Assembly: GCA_033439765.1 (NCBI GenBank)
Contig: JAULSN010000002.1
Span: 6,076,001-6,140,000, forward strand
Origin: Lasiosphaeria ovina
Taxonomy: Eukaryota; Ascomycota; Sordariomycetes; Sordariales; Lasiosphaeriaceae
Length of the DNA: 64,000 nt
Direction of reading: 5' to 3'
The translations under genes and the position numbers were made by a program. The notes under the pieces were generated by a model. That model did not search any database, was not told the DNA's origin, and saw nothing but the letters and a program-made list of their open reading frames with translations. Positions 59,682 through 64,000 of this stretch are shown in pieces. Within the stretch, counting starts at the first letter, position 1. Each line of letters opens with the position of its first letter.

Positions 59682-60525
59682 TGATGGCGGTGGTTGTGGT
59701 GTAGGGGGTTGCGATGTTATGGTGCGTATTGCTGAACAAGCAGCCCGGGTGGGAACAAGTCCCTCATCAACGCACGATGCGGGCCTATGCGATCAGTTCT
59801 CAGACCGACGCCGGACCCCGCTCTCGACAAGGTAGGCGGCGTTGGGTGTGCGTGCTGTTGGGGCGGATTGGAAGGGCCGTGTCGGTATGCCGTGAGGTCG
59901 AGAGCGTCGACGGGAATTGGAGCTGAGCTTTGGCCAAGGCGGAAAAAAATGGCAGGAAAACGCACGCGCCACCAGTAAACTTGCGCCGCCGGCCGGCCGC
60001 GTTTTTTAGTGACCCGACAGTGTCGCAAGCCACGAAAATCACCGGGCCGAGCAGCGGAGCTTCAGCGAGTAGCCAAGAGAGAGCATAGACCGGGTTCGAG
60101 TTGAGTCCGATTTCAAAGCAGGAAACCCCCCGCAGAAAGCACGACGTCTCAGCATTATTACTAACCCAGCAGCTAAACTGGAGGGTTTATAGTCTGGTAT
60201 CCGTACTTAGGAAAGGGACCAATTACAACTTAAAGTCGTCAGAGTTATTGAGGACGATTCCCTCCTCCCCGAAATCTTACCCCTGACATCAATCAACTCA
60301 ACCATCGAACAACCCTTAGCCCGAGCTTCACATCGTTGCATCGCAAGCACTCCGTAGATCATTAGCATATGCGCCCGAGCATCACCACTCCTAGCACGAG
60401 ATATATCGTGGGTTTATCTAGTCTTGCCTTGGTTCTTAGTTGGGTCTGTTAGTGCATACTCGTGGCAGCGACAACGCCGGCAGCGATTCCAGAATCCGAC
60501 CCCAACCCCGACCCAGCCGAGCAAC
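59682..60525. other. Divergent promoter region of uL13m and CCS1
   Basis: 844 bp. No supported gene. Confidence 0.5.
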
Positions 60526-61745
60526 ATGGCCATCTCATCCTTCCAGGTCGGTCGTCTTGATATTGCATCTCCCGCTCCCTCCCCGATCACACTGCTGCCT
60601 GCTCTTCGGCAGCAGCGCGCCAGGCGGAACCGAGTAATTGCTGATGCAGTTTGAAACAGACGCTTTTTGCTGTGCCCATGACCTGTGACAGTTGCGTCAA
60701 GGATGTCTCCGGCGCCTTACACAAGCTCCAGGGCATTACCAAAGTCGAGGCAAACCTGCCAGACCAGCTAGTATCGGTGGAAGGGACAGGTATGGGGCCA
60801 TAGATCACCATCGTGGTACATGCACAGGGCAACACCGAGTTTGCTTGGGCCTGGCGTTGTCCCTCCGTGTTTACCTGTTTCCGGTTTACTAATCTCGACC
60901 ACTTAACTCGGGCAGCACCGCCGTCGGCCATCGTCAAGGCCATCGAGGGCACTGGGAGGGACGCCATATTGCGAGGATCAGGCGCATCAAACAGTAGGTG
61001 CCCTGACCTGTTTGCCCCTTTTATCTCTCTTATTTTCTCATCTTCCCACCTCCGGGCAGGTGACCCTGTTCAAGGGGGAAGCACGCCCTAGCAACTGCAA
61101 GAGGGAATGTTGTTACAAGAAAAACGTGAGCTTTGGAATCACGGCTTGAGGCTGATTCTTGGCATCTCCCTGTCCGGTACAGGTGCAGCTGTGAGCATTC
61201 TCGAGATCTTCCACGAAGCCGACCAGGAGAGCGTTCCTACCAGGGCGAATGGATCGGGCGATCGGGTTGTCAGGGGCCTGGCACGGATAGTCCAGGTCAG
61301 CCCCACGGTGACGCTGGTCGATTTGACGCTGCGAGGCGTTACCCCGGGCACGTATCATGCCACGATCCGTGAGTTTGGGAACCTCCAGTACGGCGCATCG
61401 TCAACTGGGCCCGTCTGGTCAGGCCAGAGTGCAGGGGCTGAGGCTGAGGCCAAGGCCATCGGTACCCCCCGCGGAGTCCTAGGCACGGTGACTATCGGGC
61501 CAAATGGCCACGGGAGTGCGTTCCTCAGCCACCCGTTCCAGGTCTGGGAGGTGATCGGACATGCGATGGTGGTCTCGCGCCAGGAGGAGAGCGATGTCTC
61601 GCCCCTGAGGAACGATGAAAACACCGTGGTCGGTGTCATTGCACGAAGTCCAGGCATGTGGGACAACGACAAGACCGTGTGCTCCTGCACGGGGAAGACC
61701 CTGTGGGAGGAGAGGAAGGACGAAGTGACCAAGGGCATGTTGTGA
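60526..61745 (+). CDS. CCS1: Copper chaperone for SOD1 (CCS1/LYS7), 263 aa, four exons
   Basis: Exons are 60526-60546, 60660-60789, 60916-60993 and 61183-61745 (792 nt including stop). The Atx1-like domain I carries MTCDSC (Cys16, Cys19), a copper site, in a ferredoxin-like fold ending SAIVKAIEGTGRDAILRG. GASNSAAVSILEIF, formed at the last junction, begins the SOD-like domain II, which continues with RGLARIVQVSP and VTPGTYHATIREFGNL. It lacks the full set of SOD metal ligands, as expected for a chaperone. Domain III has Cys243-x-Cys245 (TVCSCTGKTLWEERK). It delivers copper and forms the disulfide in SOD1, in cytosol and mitochondrial intermembrane space. The first donor is GTCGGT, slightly unusual. 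Length fits yeast Lys7 (249 aa). Confidence 0.93.
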
Positions 61746-64000
61746 TAGGGGCCGATGCCCAGGCACAACGCTTTCCCTATGAAACCCTCGTGACCCGGGG
61801 AGAATAAGCTCATCTCATGAAGCTTGATTTATCTCCCGATGCATCGTGTGAGATTGGGATTCGGACCCCCCCATCAACAGCAGACACGGACAAATCTCGA
61901 ATGTCATGTCGATTTGCCCATGTGAATGCAAGACGGGGAGGAAGGCCTGATGTTTCAAGAAACGCATGTTGCCAGAAAAGACTTGGTGATTGTAAACGTT
62001 TTAAGATGCCAGAATTAAGGTGTTGGGTAGAATGTTAGATCTCATTCCTTCTGTCTTCTCTAAAAGGCAAAAAGTCGGGAGATTTGCTGGCGGCCAGGGG
62101 GTCTTGGATGTAGATCATGCAGGAGAAGAAACACCGAAGGGGGCCAACTCGAGATCCCCCCACGCATTACAGGCTGGAGGCAAAATCGGAAACTGTGTCG
62201 AGAACAGAAAGACCAGGGCAGCAAAATATGAGACGGAAAAAAAGGAACTTTCCGACTTTCGTCTGTGATATAAGCCTTCCGCCGATGATGTCGTGGCTGG
62301 CGGGGGGGGGGGGGGGGGGGGGGGGTGCATCTCGATCTCTCGAAGCAGACCCTAGCCCGCCAAGAATTTCCAGACTCCTGAGATGGGTTGAGGCTCCTTT
62401 TTGAGGCTGACGACCACACCACCACCACGTATGTACTATGTAGGTAGGTAGCTGCGTCCCCCAGTTGACAGACTTCCAAACCACTGGTAACTGACCTGTA
62501 AACAGCCCAAAACAACTGACGGTTGTGATGCCCCTTATCACGATTTCAACCATGGCCAGTTTTCCGGAGTTTGAAACAATCTGCTCGGCTTGTTTTCACT
62601 CTAGAACAGATCTCGAAAGTTTAACTTGGGATTTTACAAAATCACCTTGAGGGCCAATGCTGATCCTGCGTCCCAGTGATGCCCCAGGGGCGCTCTCTCA
62701 GCACCGTTCAGTACCCTGCAGGAGCCCAAGTTCCTGAAGTAAATACTCGAGCACGTACTATACCTAGGTAAGGTAGGTAGACACCCATCACTGGAGCGTT
62801 ATTCTCTTCTAGCTCTCAGCTACCTACCTACCTAGGTATCCGGGTATATGTACTTCGTACATACTAGTACCTTGATTTCCACACCAGTTCTGTCGAAGTA
62901 ATAGAGGGCTTGCCCGTTACTACGGACCGTGACGGCCAGCTGGTAGCCCTTCCACTGATCTCGGCGAGCTGAGGTAGCATTCGACGGACAGAGCCGGCCC
63001 ACAAAATAAGACACGGCCGCCCGCCGCCGGCGATCTGCGCCGCGGGCAAGGGGCCGGCTTGAGGGCCAGTTCGGTCGTGGATCCGAGGTTTTCAAGCTAC
63101 AGTAGCTTTATCAGCCCACCCAGTGTTCTGCTCCTATCGTCTCTTCTAGCAGCCAAGCGTTGGCACTGCTGTGGTGGGACGATACCTGGCCCCCCTCCGC
63201 GGTGATGAGGCCGTTCTGGATGCCAAATCGACTCCGCAACGTGTGCATCTGACTCCTCAGCAGCGGTTTTAGCTTTGTCCGACGGCCCCCCGGCTTCGTT
63301 GCCAAATCCGTGATATTCTCTTACACCGCTAGGGCAAGCACCTGCTAAATGGGGAGTGGAGGAGGGGAGGAGAAGCAAGGGCGGACGTGTGCGCGGGCTA
63401 TCTCGACGAGCTCCGAGATTCGCAGGCAAGCAAGGTAAGTGATAGGTAAGGTATGTGATCGTGACTCGGCAAACAATTCAAAAGATAGAAGGCCGGCCGG
63501 CTTCTTCTATTTTTATCTTGATTTCCAGTCTAGCATGACGTGGCCCGTGGAAAGCGACCGCGAAATTGTCCACCGTCACCGTTGCTGTCACTATCACACA
63601 ATCATCGCTGTGCAGTCGGCCAATGTCTTGGCACACCAAGACCGATAGTTCACGTAAGGGATCCACGCGAGGCTTGAGCGACCGTCGTACGCGCCAGATC
63701 ATGAAGAAAAAAGAGCACCTGCGTTCGAGGAAGATGGAGAGATGTGCAGGAACCCGCGTTCAGTCACATACCTCAGTCACTTACAGTACTTTGGTCACTT
63801 CATTATTTCCAGACGTGATTCCTGTCCCATTGTCTCTTTGATTGGATCGAGGAACGGACGGGCTGCTGAGATACGGCACCGAAGGGGTGTCCGTGCCTGA
63901 ATCGGCTTGCTCGCCGCTCCACCACCTCAGCTAACGAAGGTGAAGAAAGTAATCAGATGGGGGGTTTCGATCGCCGGGACTCGGCGTTTTAATATTCCCA
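61746..64000. other. Terminal 2.25 kb without supported gene
   Basis: Holds the CCS1 3' region and a G24 run (62302-62325). ACCTAGGTAGGT-type short repeats lie at 62762-62840, where 'tacctaggtaaggtaggtag' faces 'ctacctacctacctaggta' as a loose inverted repeat. Frames at 62832-63095 and 63097-63429 (minus) have no recognisable motif; a gene cut by the window edge cannot be excluded. Confidence 0.4.
62302..62325. repeat. G24 homopolymer
   Basis: A run of 24 G on the plus strand. It makes polyGly and polyPro artefacts in overlapping frames. Length may be uncertain because such runs are hard to sequence. Confidence 0.9.

Noticed and set aside
62060..62553. Proline-rich minus-strand frames
   Set aside because: Created by the G24 homopolymer; no conserved sequence on either side.
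62832..63429. Two minus-strand frames near the window end
   Set aside because: No motif, no clear splice pair; possibly a gene cut by the edge but unsupported here.

Overview
The window looks like nuclear DNA of a filamentous ascomycete, most likely a Sordariomycete. The genes carry many short introns with fungal splice signals (GTANGT donors, CTAAC-like branch points, AG acceptors). The recognisable proteins are fungal housekeeping orthologues plus a CON7-type zinc-finger factor, which is typical of Pezizomycotina. The species cannot be named from sequence alone. I rebuilt 15 protein-coding genes. For each one the proposed exons add up to a whole number of codons, and most junctions restore a conserved motif.

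Left arm (1-25.5 kb, gene-dense): a small unknown three-exon gene (-), a polyQ FAR1/WRKY-GCM1-type DNA-binding protein (+), ribosomal protein eS19 (+), an ankyrin-deaminase fold protein (+), a hemerythrin-like protein (+), an unknown Cys-rich 608-residue protein (-), an Mpv17/PMP22-family membrane protein (+), ESCRT-II subunit Vps22/SNF8 (-), the U5 snRNP assembly factor AAR2 (-) and a CON7-like C2H2 factor (-).

Middle (25.5-44.2 kb): nearly 19 kb with no gene I can support. It holds two CTG/CAG repeats upstream of CON7, a 250-bp TA-flanked inverted-repeat element (MITE), a diverged local duplication, a 16-bp minisatellite, and beside it a degenerate AT-rich array of about 190-240-bp units with hairpin cores at 41.9-43.45 kb.

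Right arm (44.2-64 kb): the DEAD-box helicase DBP2 (-) with an unusually long intron at the 'ASRGI/DV' position, a ten-exon bifunctional HMP(-P) kinase/TenA thiamine gene (-), the TORC2 subunit Rictor (-) with an N-terminal HR1-like coiled coil, urate oxidase (+) lacking a peroxisomal C-terminal signal, mitochondrial ribosomal protein uL13m (-) and the SOD1 copper chaperone CCS1 (+). The last 2.2 kb have no supported gene.

These are mostly independent housekeeping genes, not one pathway. The parts most likely to be undescribed are the ankyrin-deaminase gene (intact HxE and PCxxC zinc-deaminase motifs, long basic RS-rich tail), the composite hairpin satellite and MITE in the gene desert, and the Cys-rich 608-residue protein.
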